Below are positions 43,924 through 53,487 of a stretch of 64,000 nt of DNA, one piece after another. Below the pieces are notes generated by a model. That model searched no databases. It was not told where the DNA came from and saw nothing but the letters and a program-made list of their open reading frames with translations. Numbering within the stretch: position 1 is the stretch's first letter; each line of letters starts with the position of its first letter. The position numbers were made by a program, and so were the translations under genes. This stretch comes from Bacteroides eggerthii. GTDB taxonomy: Bacteria; Bacteroidota; Bacteroidia; Bacteroidales; Bacteroidaceae. The DNA lies in assembly GCF_025146565.1 (NCBI RefSeq), contig NZ_CP102258.1, positions 2,202,001-2,266,000 on the forward strand, read 5' to 3'.

Positions 43924-45411
43924 ATGAGAAAAATGTTATGTGTGGCCGTCACGTCCATGGGAATTCTGTTTGCCGGTTGCAATTCTCCGGTTTTTACTCC
44001 CATAGCTTCGCCTAATCCCTGGCAGGATGACTACTCTTTTTTGTCCTCTATGGACAACTATCGCTCGTGGGGAACTTACAATGTACATGATCCGTCTTGC
44101 CGTAAATTGGGCGACTATTATTATATGTATTCCACCGATGCCATTTTGGGTGAGAACCGTCAAGAAGCCGAAGAAAAAAATGTTCCGTTGGGATACATAC
44201 AAGTACGCCGTTCCAAGGACCTTGTCAAATGGGAGTTTGTCGGCTGGGCTTTTCCGGAAATACCGCAGGAAGCTGTGGAGTGGGTACGTTCACATGCCGG
44301 AGGTGAGGGAGCAACGAACATCTGGGCTCCTTATATAATCCCTTTCGGTGATAAATACAGACTCTACTATTGTGTATCGGCTTTTGGCCGCAAGACATCG
44401 TATATAGGTATGGCAGAGGCTGCATCGCCCGAAGGCCCTTGGACACAACGAGGTTGTGTTGTCAAGACCAATGAGGCTTCGGTAATGAATGCAATTGATC
44501 CGAGCGTCATGGCCGATCCTGTCACCGGAAAGTGGTGGATGCATTATGGATCATTCTTTGGAGGGTTGTACTGCGTAGAGTTGGATCCGGAAACCGGACT
44601 TCCCGTCGAGGAGGGAGATCAGGGGCATCTCACCGCACGCCGCGCCAATTATCAGAAAGATAATCTGGAAGCTCCCGAGATTATTTACAATCCTGATCTG
44701 AAACAGTATTATTTGTTTGTTTCATACGATCCGCTGATGACTACCTATAACGTGCGGGTAGGGCGTTCGGACAAAGCGGAAGGTCCGTTTGTTGATTTCT
44801 CCGGCGTGGAACTGAAAGACACTACTAATAATTTTCCTATTCTGACAGCTCCATACCGCTTTCATAATCATCCGGGTTGGGCAGGGACTGCACACTGCAG
44901 TGTATTCACCTCGGATGAAGGGCAATACTTTATGGCACATCAGGGACGCCTGTCACCCCATAACCAAATGATGGATCTTCATCTGAGGCAGGTCTTTTTT
45001 ACGCCCGACGGATGGCCGGTGGTGTCGCCCGAACGTTATACAGGCAGTGTTTCCCGTAAATTCTCGGCAGAAGATATGGCAGGAGAGTGGGAAGTTATAC
45101 GCATACAGGAACCTGCGTATGAACGCCGTTTGCAGGCAGGCCAGATCCTATGGGGGGAGGGACAGCTCAAAGAAGAGGAGTGGAACGTGTCTCATTTGCT
45201 GTCCTTGGAGAAGAACGGACATTTAGGTGAGAATAAGGGTAACTGGGAATTTTTGGAAGCAAAGCAATTATTGTCTCTGACTCTGGAAGGTGAAATTATA
45301 AATAATCTGATTATATTTGCCGGACACGATTGGGAAAACGAAAAGGAAACCGTTCTTTTCACAGGACTGGACAGTCGTGGCAGGTCTATATGGGGAAAGC
45401 GAATTAAGTAA
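43924..45411 (+). CDS. GH43 lipoprotein, probable arabinanase
   Basis: A 495-residue lipoprotein (lipobox FAGC, Cys19, followed by NSPVF). Unlike the 630-residue GH43, Asn rather than an acidic residue follows the Cys, so periplasmic-facing retention is possible. Propeller catalytic candidates: D56 (NVHDPSCR), D192 (AIDPSVMAD) and E249 (LEAPEIIYN). A beta domain with WGEGQL and WGKRIK ends the chain, as in endo-arabinanases. First gene of a three-gene plus-strand operon, driven from a promoter bearing HTCS repeats. It and the surface GH43 share domain plan after the signal region, suggesting successive endo-cleavage on two sides of the outer membrane. Confidence 0.9.
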   Translation: MRKMLCVAVTSMGILFAGCNSPVFTPIASPNPWQDDYSFLSSMDNYRSWGTYNVHDPSCRKLGDYYYMYSTDAILGENRQEAEEKNVPLGYIQVRRSKDLVKWEFVGWAFPEIPQEAVEWVRSHAGGEGATNIWAPYIIPFGDKYRLYYCVSAFGRKTSYIGMAEAASPEGPWTQRGCVVKTNEASVMNAIDPSVMADPVTGKWWMHYGSFFGGLYCVELDPETGLPVEEGDQGHLTARRANYQKDNLEAPEIIYNPDLKQYYLFVSYDPLMTTYNVRVGRSDKAEGPFVDFSGVELKDTTNNFPILTAPYRFHNHPGWAGTAHCSVFTSDEGQYFMAHQGRLSPHNQMMDLHLRQVFFTPDGWPVVSPERYTGSVSRKFSAEDMAGEWEVIRIQEPAYERRLQAGQILWGEGQLKEEEWNVSHLLSLEKNGHLGENKGNWEFLEAKQLLSLTLEGEIINNLIIFAGHDWENEKETVLFTGLDSRGRSIWGKRIK

Positions 45412-45431
45412 TCATATATACATTTTATACC

Positions 45432-47411
45432 ATGAAAAAATACAAAGGTTTATTGGCGGTGCTGGCTCTTGCGGCAGGTTCGGCACTGCAAGCACAAACA
45501 AATGAATTGGTGATACAAGCCGGGAAACCGGGAGCGGAAATTCAGCCTACTATGTACGGTTTGTTTTTCGAAGATATCAACTATGCTGCCGACGGCGGTC
45601 TGTATGCCGAACTTGTGAAGAATCGTTCTTTTGAGTTTCCGCAACATTTTATGGGGTGGAAGACATTCGGTAAGGTGTCCCTGAAAGATGACGGCCCTTT
45701 TGAAAGAAACCCGCATTATGTGCGTTTGGCGTATGCCGGACATCCGCATAAACAGACCGGACTGGACAATGAAGGATTTTTCGGTATCGGAATAAAAAAA
45801 GGCGCTGAGTATCGTTTCTCTGTATGGGCACGTGTGGCAGAGGGGGAAACACCCGCTAAAATCCGCGTGGAGCTGGCCGATACGAAATCTATGGGCGAAC
45901 AGCAGGCTTTTGCAACTGCCGATGTAACGGTCGATTCAAGGGAATGGAAAAAATATCAGGTGATACTAAAGCCGGAAGTGACCAATCCGAAAGCTATTCT
46001 TCGTGTTTTCCTTGCTTCCCGGCAAACGGTGGATTTGGAACATATTTCCCTTTTCCCGGTAGATACCTGGCAAGGACATGAAAACGGGCTTCGTAAAGAT
46101 TTGGCGCAGGCACTGGCAGATATAAAGCCGGGTGTATTTCGTTTTCCCGGCGGATGTATTGTAGAAGGTACTGATATTGCATCACGCTACGACTGGAAAA
46201 AGTCGGTAGGTATGGTGGAGAACCGTCCGCTGAATGAGAATCGTTGGCAATATACTTTCCCGCATCGGTTCTTTCCCGATTATTACCAAAGTTATGGTTT
46301 GGGATTTTATGAGTTCTTCCAGCTTTCCGAAGAAATCGGTGCGGAACCGTTGCCGGTGTTGAGTTGCGGTTTGGCTTGTCAGTTCCAAAACCCGAATATG
46401 GATGCGCATGTGCCTCTTTGCGACCTGGATAGTTATATTCAGGATGCGCTCGATCTGATAGAATTTGCAAATGGTGCAGTTGATACTCCCTGGGGAAAGG
46501 TACGTGCCGATATGGGACATCCCGCACCGTTCAATCTGAAATTTATAGGTATAGGTAACGAGCAGTGGGGAAAGGAATATCCCGAACATCTGGAACCCTT
46601 TGTCAAAGCCATTCGCAAGAAATACCCCGACATAAAGATTGTGGGTGGTTCCGGCCCTAATTCGGAAGGTGAGCAGTTCGACTATCTTTGGCCGGAAATG
46701 AAAAGACTGAAAGCCGATTTGGTGGACGAACATTTCTATCGTCCCGAAGCATGGTTCCTAAGCCAGGGAGCGCGTTATGACAATTACGACCGTAAAGGCC
46801 CGAAAGTTTTTGCCGGAGAATATGCCTGTCATGGCAAAGGAAAGAAGTGGAACCATTTCCATGCTTCATTGCTTGAGGCGGCCTTTATGACCGGACTGGA
46901 ACGGAATGCGGATGTTGTGCATATGGCTACCTATGCACCGTTATTTGCCCATGTGGAAGGTTGGCAGTGGCGTCCGGACATGATATGGTTTGATAATTTG
47001 AATTCAGTGCGTACAGTGAGCTATTATGTACAGCAGCTTTTTGCAACGCATAAGGGAACGAACGTCCTTTCTCTGACTATGAATAAAAAGCCTGTAACGG
47101 GTGCCGAGGGACAGAACGGACTATTTGCGAGTGCCGTATGTGACAAAAATAAGAATGAGATCATAGTGAAAGTGGCCAATACCTCAGACAAAAAACAGCC
47201 TTTGTCTTTGATTTTTAACGGATTGAAGAAGAAAGAGGTTTTGTCGGGAGCACGTTGCATCAAACTCTCTTCCGCTGACATGGATAAGGACAATACTATT
47301 GAGAATCCATTGGCAATCATTCCGCAAGAAACATCTTTGGATGTGGATGGGCATACTTTGAACGTAGATCTGGAGCCTGCCACCTTTGCGGTATATATTT
47401 TGAAGTATTGA
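45432..47411 (+). CDS. GH51 alpha-L-arabinofuranosidase with CBM-like insert
   Basis: A 659-residue exported enzyme (signal about 1-22, SALQAQ). The GH51 core starts at QPTMYGLFFEDINYAADGG; residues about 75-210 form a CBM4/9-like jelly-roll insert (GIGIKKGAEYRFSVWARV). Acid/base E377 is in IGIGNEQWG and nucleophile E463 in VFAGEYACHG. The C-terminal beta domain is complete. Only 20 bases separate it from the GH43 gene. Expected to trim arabinose side chains or oligosaccharides in the periplasm. It is a different subtype from the compact GH51 at 18050-19594. Confidence 0.94.
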   Translation: MKKYKGLLAVLALAAGSALQAQTNELVIQAGKPGAEIQPTMYGLFFEDINYAADGGLYAELVKNRSFEFPQHFMGWKTFGKVSLKDDGPFERNPHYVRLAYAGHPHKQTGLDNEGFFGIGIKKGAEYRFSVWARVAEGETPAKIRVELADTKSMGEQQAFATADVTVDSREWKKYQVILKPEVTNPKAILRVFLASRQTVDLEHISLFPVDTWQGHENGLRKDLAQALADIKPGVFRFPGGCIVEGTDIASRYDWKKSVGMVENRPLNENRWQYTFPHRFFPDYYQSYGLGFYEFFQLSEEIGAEPLPVLSCGLACQFQNPNMDAHVPLCDLDSYIQDALDLIEFANGAVDTPWGKVRADMGHPAPFNLKFIGIGNEQWGKEYPEHLEPFVKAIRKKYPDIKIVGGSGPNSEGEQFDYLWPEMKRLKADLVDEHFYRPEAWFLSQGARYDNYDRKGPKVFAGEYACHGKGKKWNHFHASLLEAAFMTGLERNADVVHMATYAPLFAHVEGWQWRPDMIWFDNLNSVRTVSYYVQQLFATHKGTNVLSLTMNKKPVTGAEGQNGLFASAVCDKNKNEIIVKVANTSDKKQPLSLIFNGLKKKEVLSGARCIKLSSADMDKDNTIENPLAIIPQETSLDVDGHTLNVDLEPATFAVYILKY

Positions 47412-47435
47412 TGTCTTGAGCTTTAAAGGAATATC

Positions 47436-48407
47436 ATGATGAAAAATATATTTATTTTTTGGGTTAGTTCTTTGATGCTGGCAGTTCCGCAAGGGCTGTC
47501 GGCACAAAGTGACACTACTTTTGTTGCTGCGGGAAATCCGATAGTAAAGCATAAGTTTATTGCAGATCCGGCAGCGATGGTGCATGATGGAAAGATGTAT
47601 ATTTATGGCGGCCATGATGAGTGTCCTCCACCGGAAGAGCATTATGACCTGAAAGAATGGTGTGTCTTTTCCTCTTCCGACTTGAAAACGTGGACCGAAC
47701 ATGCCGTCCCTCTAAAGGCTAAGGACTTTTCTTGGGCAAAAGGCGAGGCTTGGGCAAGCCAGGTAATAGAACGTGATGGCAAATTCTATTGGTACGTAAC
47801 GGTGGAGCATAAGACGATTCCCGGTAAGTCCATCGGTGTAGCCGTATCCGATTCACCGACAGGACCGTTTGTCGATGCCCGCGGTTCTGCCCTCATCACC
47901 AACGATATGACAACCGACCGTAGCAAAAGTTACTGGGATGATATAGATCCCACCGTTTTTATTGACGATGACGGGCAGGCATATCTCTACTGGGGCAACA
48001 GTCAGTGCTATTTCGCCAAACTGAAAAAGAATATGGTGGAATTGGACGGGCCGATTATTCCGGTTGACTTACCCCGTTTCACAGAAGCTCCTTGGATTCA
48101 TAAAAGAGGCGATTGGTATTACCTTTCCTATGCTTCCGAATTCCCGGAGAAGATATGCTATGCCATGAGCCGTAGTATAACGGGCCCTTGGGAATACAAA
48201 GGGATTTTAAATGAATTGGCTGGAAATAGCAATACGAATCATCAAGCTATTATAGAGTTTAAGGATAATTGGTATTTTATCTATCATAACGGCGGCATTA
48301 ATCCCACAGGAGGAAGTTTTCGCCGTTCGGTCTGCATGGAGCGTTTGTATTACAATGAAGACGGAACGATGAAGCGTATACAAATGACGACAGAAGGTAT
48401 TTATTAG
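47436..48407 (+). CDS. GH43 exo-acting arabinofuranosidase-like enzyme
   Basis: A 323-residue exported enzyme (signal about 1-23, GLSAQ). A single five-blade propeller with D44 (IADPAAMV), D171 (DIDPTVFID) and E217 (FTEAPWIHKR) as general base, pKa modulator and general acid. No accessory domain, typical of exo-acting GH43. It closes the operon 24 bases after GH51 and is followed by a terminator shared with the convergent galK. Substrate is presumably short arabino-oligosaccharides; xylosidase activity is possible from sequence alone. Confidence 0.9.
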   Translation: MMKNIFIFWVSSLMLAVPQGLSAQSDTTFVAAGNPIVKHKFIADPAAMVHDGKMYIYGGHDECPPPEEHYDLKEWCVFSSSDLKTWTEHAVPLKAKDFSWAKGEAWASQVIERDGKFYWYVTVEHKTIPGKSIGVAVSDSPTGPFVDARGSALITNDMTTDRSKSYWDDIDPTVFIDDDGQAYLYWGNSQCYFAKLKKNMVELDGPIIPVDLPRFTEAPWIHKRGDWYYLSYASEFPEKICYAMSRSITGPWEYKGILNELAGNSNTNHQAIIEFKDNWYFIYHNGGINPTGGSFRRSVCMERLYYNEDGTMKRIQMTTEGIY

Positions 48408-48440
48408 AAAAGAGTGCTAGGTCAATTAAAGGTAATAAAA

Positions 48441-48480
48441 AATAGGGTGATATTGTGGAGAACCACTTTATCACCCTATT
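48441..48480. terminator. Bidirectional terminator between the PUL and galK
   Basis: Perfect 12-bp arms AATAGGGTGATA (48441-48452) and TATCACCCTATT (48469-48480), with an extra GTGG/CCAC inner stem. It lies between the convergent GH43 and galK stop codons. Flanking A- and T-rich sequence supports use on both strands. Confidence 0.82.
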
Positions 48481-48499
48481 GCTTTTATCACGTTTTTAT

Positions 48500-49654
48500 T
48501 TATTCCAGTCTTCGTGCACCGTCGCTGATTACGACATCGTAAATTTTCGGACTTCTGTTGAATTTCTTCTTGAATTCCTCTTTGGCTTTTTCAATGAATG
48601 TGCTGTATAATTCCTCTTTTACGAGGTTGATTGTACAACCGCCGAATCCGCCGCCCATTACGCGGGAGCCGGTTACACCGCAGTCAAAGGCAAGGTCGTT
48701 CAGGAAGTCGAGCTCTTCGCAGCTCACTTCATATAACTTGCTCATGCCATGATGTGTTTCGTACATTTTCTGGCCAACTGTTTCGTAATCGCCTTTTTCC
48801 AAAGCATCGCAAACATCAAGTACACGCTGAATCTCCTCAATCACGTATTCTGCACGCATAAAGTCTTCCGCACTGATATCGGCTTTAGCTTCTTCAAGCA
48901 TTTCCATATTACAGTCGCGCAGGAATTCTACATGCGGGTGTTTCTTCTGGATGGCGGCAACAGCAGCTTCGCAGCTTTGGCGGCGTTTGTTGTATGCAGA
49001 AGAAGCAAGTTCGTGTTTTACTACGGAATCCACCAATACCAGACGGTAACCTTTCGGTTCGAACGGGAAATACTGGTATTCCAATGAACGGCAATCCAAA
49101 CGGATGAGGCTGCCTTTTTTACCGAATACGGAAGCAAACTGATCCATAATGCCACAGTTCACACCGCAATAGTTGTGTTCTGTAGCCTGACCCACTTTGG
49201 CCAATTCAAACTTATCGATTTTATTGTCGCCGAACAGGTCGTTCAATGCGTAAGCGTAAGTGCTTTCCAATGCAGCAGAAGAGGACATACCTGCACCCAA
49301 AGGCACATCGCCAGCAAAAGCCGTATTGAATCCTTTCACTTCTACACCACGTTTAATCATTTCGCGGCATACACCGAATATGTATCTTGCCCAACTGGCG
49401 CGGGGAGCGTCTTCTTCATTCAGACCGAATTCTACATAATCTTTCAAATCAATGGAATAAGCTTTGACAGTGTTTGTTCCATTCGGCTTTACTTCTGCAA
49501 TCATGCCTTTGTCGATTGCTCCGGGGAATACAAAACCACCGTTGTAGTCAGTATGTTCGCCGATTAGGTTGATTCGTCCCGGAGAAGCATAAACAGCTCC
49601 TGTTGTTCCGTCAAAATGCTTGATGAAACGGCTTCTTACGTATTCTATATCCAT
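48500..49654 (-). CDS. galK: Galactokinase
   Basis: A 384-residue GHMP kinase phosphorylating alpha-D-galactose at C1 in the Leloir pathway. Motif 1 is GRINLIGEHTDYNGG (26-40), motif 2 PLGAGMSSSAALES (ATP binding) and motif 3 VMGGGFGGCTINL. The catalytic Asp lies in NCGIMDQFASVFG. Length is normal. It is the third gene of a minus-strand galactose operon after galM and the MFS transporter. Neighbouring arabinan genes make sense because pectic side chains contain both arabinose and galactose. Confidence 0.96.
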   Translation of the reverse strand: MDIEYVRSRFIKHFDGTTGAVYASPGRINLIGEHTDYNGGFVFPGAIDKGMIAEVKPNGTNTVKAYSIDLKDYVEFGLNEEDAPRASWARYIFGVCREMIKRGVEVKGFNTAFAGDVPLGAGMSSSAALESTYAYALNDLFGDNKIDKFELAKVGQATEHNYCGVNCGIMDQFASVFGKKGSLIRLDCRSLEYQYFPFEPKGYRLVLVDSVVKHELASSAYNKRRQSCEAAVAAIQKKHPHVEFLRDCNMEMLEEAKADISAEDFMRAEYVIEEIQRVLDVCDALEKGDYETVGQKMYETHHGMSKLYEVSCEELDFLNDLAFDCGVTGSRVMGGGFGGCTINLVKEELYSTFIEKAKEEFKKKFNRSPKIYDVVISDGARRLE

Positions 49655-49708
49655 GATATTATTTTTTAAGGTGAATAAATCTATTACCTATATTGTTAGT
49701 TCTGTCTG

Positions 49709-51019
49709 TCAATCGACTTTAATGTCTTTGTTTACGTTTTTGCAACCAATCAGTCCATAGAACAACAGATATGCAAGAGCTGCAATGATCACCCAGTAGC
49801 TTGCCATGAAACCTGCCATGTCTGCAACGACTCCCTGAATAACGGGAAGAATACCACCGCCACATACCAAGACCATGAACAGTCCGGAAGCGGCTGCCAG
49901 ATATTTACCCAAACCTTCTACTGCCAGGTTGAAGATACCACCCCACATGATAGAAGTACACAGACCGACTAATACCAGATACATGGCATTGATGGGTACC
50001 TCTGCAAGTCCGAAGGATAAGCCGCCGGTGGCACTCTGCTGAAGCACAGGCAGGTTTACGAAAGAATCGGTAGGTGAGAAAATGGCGAGGAACACCAGCA
50101 ACAGGCCCAAAGCAGAAGTGAATGTAAGCATTGCCTTACTGGATACTTTAGCACCTAATGAAGCACCTGCCAGACGGCCTATCAACATGAGGAACCAATA
50201 AGTACCTACTACAAATCCGGAGATGGTGGATGCAATACCGGCACCGCCTTTTTCCACCGGGTCGGTCAGGAACAGGTTTAGTGTACCCGGTACGCCAACC
50301 TCAATACCTACGTATACAAAGATTGCAATAGCTCCCAGGATGAAATGACGGAATTTTAAAGCGCCGGACATTAGCTTGCCGATCGGTTCCGTTGTTGTAG
50401 CGGCATTGGGTTCCGGTATAGGAACGAACAACAGTACGAGGAATGCAAGTGCGAATACTGCCATCGCTGTGTACATCACAGGGAATATCTGAGAGATGGT
50501 AGCCTTTTCAATAGAACCGGCAATGAGGATACCTACGAACATCGGAGTGATAGTTGCCATTACGGAGTTGAAAGAACCGCCGATCTGGATTAACTGGTTA
50601 CCTTTGTTTCCTTCACCGCCCAGCTTGTTCAGCATCGGGTTTACAACCGTATTCAGCAAGCACATAGAGAAACCTGCGATGAATGCACCGATCAGATATA
50701 CGGCAAATGCCATTTCAGGGCTGGAATGTCCGGACAAGAATTGAACGCCCACGCCTATAAAACCGATAGCTACCGCGATAAGCGCTGTTTTTTTATATCC
50801 TACTTTCTGCAATAGAATACCACTTGGTATTCCCATTACTGCGTAAGCAATGAAATTACCGAAATTGCCCAACATCCCTAAGGCATTGGATACGGAAAAT
50901 TGATTTTTGAGTACAATTCCCATAGGAGCAGCCAGGTTGGTAACAAATGAGATCATACCAAAAAGGAAAATCATCGTTATGATTGCGATGAGTTTACCAT
51001 TCTGTTTTTGTTGTGTCAT
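49709..51019 (-). CDS. gluP: Glucose/galactose transporter, MFS (FucP/GluP type)
   Basis: A 436-residue inner-membrane permease with about 12 hydrophobic helices. FHS-family features: the N-terminal FLFGMISFVTNLAAPMGIVL, GIPSGILLQKVGYKKTALIA between helices 2 and 3, and LNTVVNPMLNKLGGEGNKGN in helix 4. The family imports glucose, galactose or fucose with protons. Position between galM and galK points to galactose. Confidence 0.9.
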   Translation of the reverse strand: MTQQKQNGKLIAIITMIFLFGMISFVTNLAAPMGIVLKNQFSVSNALGMLGNFGNFIAYAVMGIPSGILLQKVGYKKTALIAVAIGFIGVGVQFLSGHSSPEMAFAVYLIGAFIAGFSMCLLNTVVNPMLNKLGGEGNKGNQLIQIGGSFNSVMATITPMFVGILIAGSIEKATISQIFPVMYTAMAVFALAFLVLLFVPIPEPNAATTTEPIGKLMSGALKFRHFILGAIAIFVYVGIEVGVPGTLNLFLTDPVEKGGAGIASTISGFVVGTYWFLMLIGRLAGASLGAKVSSKAMLTFTSALGLLLVFLAIFSPTDSFVNLPVLQQSATGGLSFGLAEVPINAMYLVLVGLCTSIMWGGIFNLAVEGLGKYLAAASGLFMVLVCGGGILPVIQGVVADMAGFMASYWVIIAALAYLLFYGLIGCKNVNKDIKVD

Positions 51020-51073
51020 GGTTAATAAAAATTTATAAATTTATAATTAGGTTAGTTAGTTTCTCGATTTTGA

Positions 51074-52171
51074 CTATTTTTCTACACCAAACTTATAGAT
51101 GGTGATTTGTTGGTATTCATCTCCGGGAAGCAATACTGCTGACGGGAAATGAGCTTTGTTGGGGGTATCAGGGAAACATTGCGCTTCAAAGCATACGGCA
51201 CTTCTTGCCGGGAAAGTAGCCCCATGAGCACCGGTGAATCCATTCAACCAGTTTCCTGTATAAAGCTGTACGCCATTTTCAGTAGTATATACTTCCATGG
51301 TACGTCCGCTGACAGGGTCGGTACAGGTAGCCGCGAGGCTTAACTCGCCACTTTCCGTTTTATTCAGTACATAGCAATGGTCGTATCCGGATCCGTTTAT
51401 TAATTGTTGGAATTTGTCATTGATGCGTTCACCGATCGTGTGGGGAGTACGGAAGTCCATCGGAGTTCCTTCTACTTTTAGGATCTCTCCGGTGGGAATG
51501 GACACCTCATCAATAGGAGTATAGAAATCGGCATTAATGGTAATGATATTGTTCAAAACGCTGGGGGTGGGATTGGAAATACCTGCCAGGTTGAAGAAAC
51601 CATGATTGGTTAGGTTGACCACTGTCGCTTTATCGGTGGTGGCTCTGTACTCTATCACTAAGGCATTTGTTTCGTCCTCCAGACGGTAGGTCATCTCTAC
51701 TTCCAGATTGCCGGGGAAGCCCTCTTCGCCGTCGGCAGATGTGTAGTTGAAAATGACGGTCGACTCATTGGGCTGAACCGCATTCCATATACGGGTGTGA
51801 AAGCCGGTCGGCCCACCATGCAGTGAATTGGGACCGTTGTTGATGGTCAGTTGATGTTCTTCGCCGTATAAAGTAAATTTTCCATTGGCAATCCGGTTTC
51901 CGTAGCGGCCTATTGTTGTGCTTAGAAATGGTTCCGGGCTGTTAATCACATGCTCTATGCTGTCGTGTCCTAAAACAACGTTGGCATATTTCCCGTTTTT
52001 ATCGGGAACCATAATTGAAAGGAGTGCACACCCGTAATTGGTGACTGCCACTTCCATGCCCTGAGCATTTTTGAGGATGTATAAATCTGTCTGTTGATTG
52101 TTAATATTCTTCTGAAAAGCTTTTCTGTCCAGACCGGACAAATTGCTTTCTGTTGGAGTAGTGTCTATCAT
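51074..52171 (-). CDS. galM: Aldose 1-epimerase, cytoplasmic
   Basis: A 365-residue mutarotase with no signal peptide, unlike the lipoprotein version at 28934. Motifs: NYGCALLSIMVPDKNGK, TTIGRYGNRIANGKF, the catalytic His in NLTNHGFFNLAG, GSGYDHCYVL, and the Glu region CFEAQCFPDTPNKA. It converts beta- to alpha-galactose for GalK. First gene of the galM-gluP-galK operon and divergent from manA. Confidence 0.94.
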   Translation of the reverse strand: MIDTTPTESNLSGLDRKAFQKNINNQQTDLYILKNAQGMEVAVTNYGCALLSIMVPDKNGKYANVVLGHDSIEHVINSPEPFLSTTIGRYGNRIANGKFTLYGEEHQLTINNGPNSLHGGPTGFHTRIWNAVQPNESTVIFNYTSADGEEGFPGNLEVEMTYRLEDETNALVIEYRATTDKATVVNLTNHGFFNLAGISNPTPSVLNNIITINADFYTPIDEVSIPTGEILKVEGTPMDFRTPHTIGERINDKFQQLINGSGYDHCYVLNKTESGELSLAATCTDPVSGRTMEVYTTENGVQLYTGNWLNGFTGAHGATFPARSAVCFEAQCFPDTPNKAHFPSAVLLPGDEYQQITIYKFGVEK

Positions 52172-52307
52172 ATTTCAATGGTATTATTTAATTTTCTTGC
52201 AAATAAAAAGAAATTCTTTTGTTCTCCCAAGCAAAAGGGAAGAAATGTGGAGAACATTTTATGAAAGTTTAGCGTTTAACAATTGGAATACAAATTGATA
52301 TTTTTTG

Positions 52308-52315
52308 TATGTTTG
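52308..52315 (+). promoter_or_regulatory. -7 box for manA
   Basis: TATGTTTG fits TAnnTTTG; a TTG at 52283-52285 is 22 bases upstream. The predicted leader is about 55 bases. Confidence 0.45.
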
Positions 52316-52374
52316 TCGCGTTAATCTGAAAAGTATTATAACAGTATTGAATTGTACTAACTTAAAAACAACGA

Positions 52375-53349
52375 ATGTATCCTTTAAAATTTGAGCCCAT
52401 CCTAAAACAAACACTTTGGGGGGGCGACAAGATTATCCCATTCAAACATTTGAATGAAACCCTGCCGAACGTAGGCGAGAGCTGGGAGGTTTCAGCAGTA
52501 GAAGGCAGCGAGTCTGTAGTAGCCAATGGTGCGGACAAAGGGTATACTTTGCCCGAAATGGTCCGTAAATACAAGGATGAGCTGGTCGGTGAAGCAAATT
52601 ACGCTCGGTTTGGAAACAAATTTCCATTGCTGATAAAGTTTATCGATGCCAAGTTGGATTTATCCATTCAGGTGCATCCGGATGATGAACTTGCCAAAAA
52701 ACGCCATAACAGCTTCGGTAAAAACGAAATGTGGTATGTTATTGCTGCGGATAAAGGTGCGAAATTAATCTCCGGCTTTTCCGAGCAGATAACTCCGAAA
52801 GAATATAAAGACAGAGTGCATAACGGAACATTTGCCGAAGTGCTCCAGACCTGTGCCATAGAGCCGGGAGATGTGTTTTATGTGCCTGCCGGTCGTGTGC
52901 ATGGTATCGGCGCCGGAGCATTCGTTGCTGAAATTCAACAGACATCCGATATAACATATCGTATTTTCGACTATAATCGCAAGGATAAAGACGGCAAATC
53001 CCGCGAATTGCACACAAGTCAGGCTATAGATGCCATTAACTTTACCGATGTGCAGGATGATTTCCGTACGGAATATGACCGTATACAAAATGAACCGGTC
53101 GAAATGGTGGCGAGTCCTTATTTCACCACATCCGTATATGACATGACGGAGGAAATCACTTGTGACTATTCGGAACTGGATTCTTTCGTAATCTTTATTT
53201 GTGTGGAAGGCGCTTGTCGTCTGACGGATGATAACCGGAACGAAATAACGATGTGTGCCGGTGAAACAGTGCTGTTGCCCGCCTCTACTCAGGAGGTAAC
53301 GATTGTGCCGGAAGGAGAAAGGGTGAAGCTGCTTGAGACTTATGTATGA
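52375..53349 (+). CDS. manA: Mannose-6-phosphate isomerase, class I
   Basis: A 324-residue zinc cupin enzyme interconverting mannose-6-P and fructose-6-P. Opening YPLKFEPILKQTLWGG is typical of the short class I type. Zinc ligands: Gln and His101 in IQVHPDDE, Glu118 in KNEMWYV and His in AGRVHGIGAG (about 177). It supplies mannose derivatives, for example for GDP-sugars of the capsule, but may be purely catabolic. Its stop codon runs into a 23-nt-period repeat array ending in a terminator. Confidence 0.95.
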   Translation: MYPLKFEPILKQTLWGGDKIIPFKHLNETLPNVGESWEVSAVEGSESVVANGADKGYTLPEMVRKYKDELVGEANYARFGNKFPLLIKFIDAKLDLSIQVHPDDELAKKRHNSFGKNEMWYVIAADKGAKLISGFSEQITPKEYKDRVHNGTFAEVLQTCAIEPGDVFYVPAGRVHGIGAGAFVAEIQQTSDITYRIFDYNRKDKDGKSRELHTSQAIDAINFTDVQDDFRTEYDRIQNEPVEMVASPYFTTSVYDMTEEITCDYSELDSFVIFICVEGACRLTDDNRNEITMCAGETVLLPASTQEVTIVPEGERVKLLETYV

Positions 53350-53350
53350 T

Positions 53351-53460
53351 AAGTTAATACCATCGCTGTAATTAAGTTAACTAAACTGGATGTAATTAGT
53401 TAACATCTTCATATTAATGAAGTTAACATCGTGTAGCCAATGATGTTAACTTCATTTTTT
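53351..53460 (+). repeat. 3'-UTR repeat array after manA (23-nt period) ending in a terminator
   Basis: GTTAA (mostly AGTTAAC) recurs at 53353, 53376, 53399, 53422 and 53445, exactly 23 bases apart, starting one base after the manA stop. The last two form a perfect 14-bp hairpin, ATGAAGTTAACATC (53417-53430) with GATGTTAACTTCAT (53442-53455), followed by TTTTTT. Confidence 0.8.
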
Positions 53461-53487
53461 GTCTTTGCTACTTCTTTTTCTTTGGTG

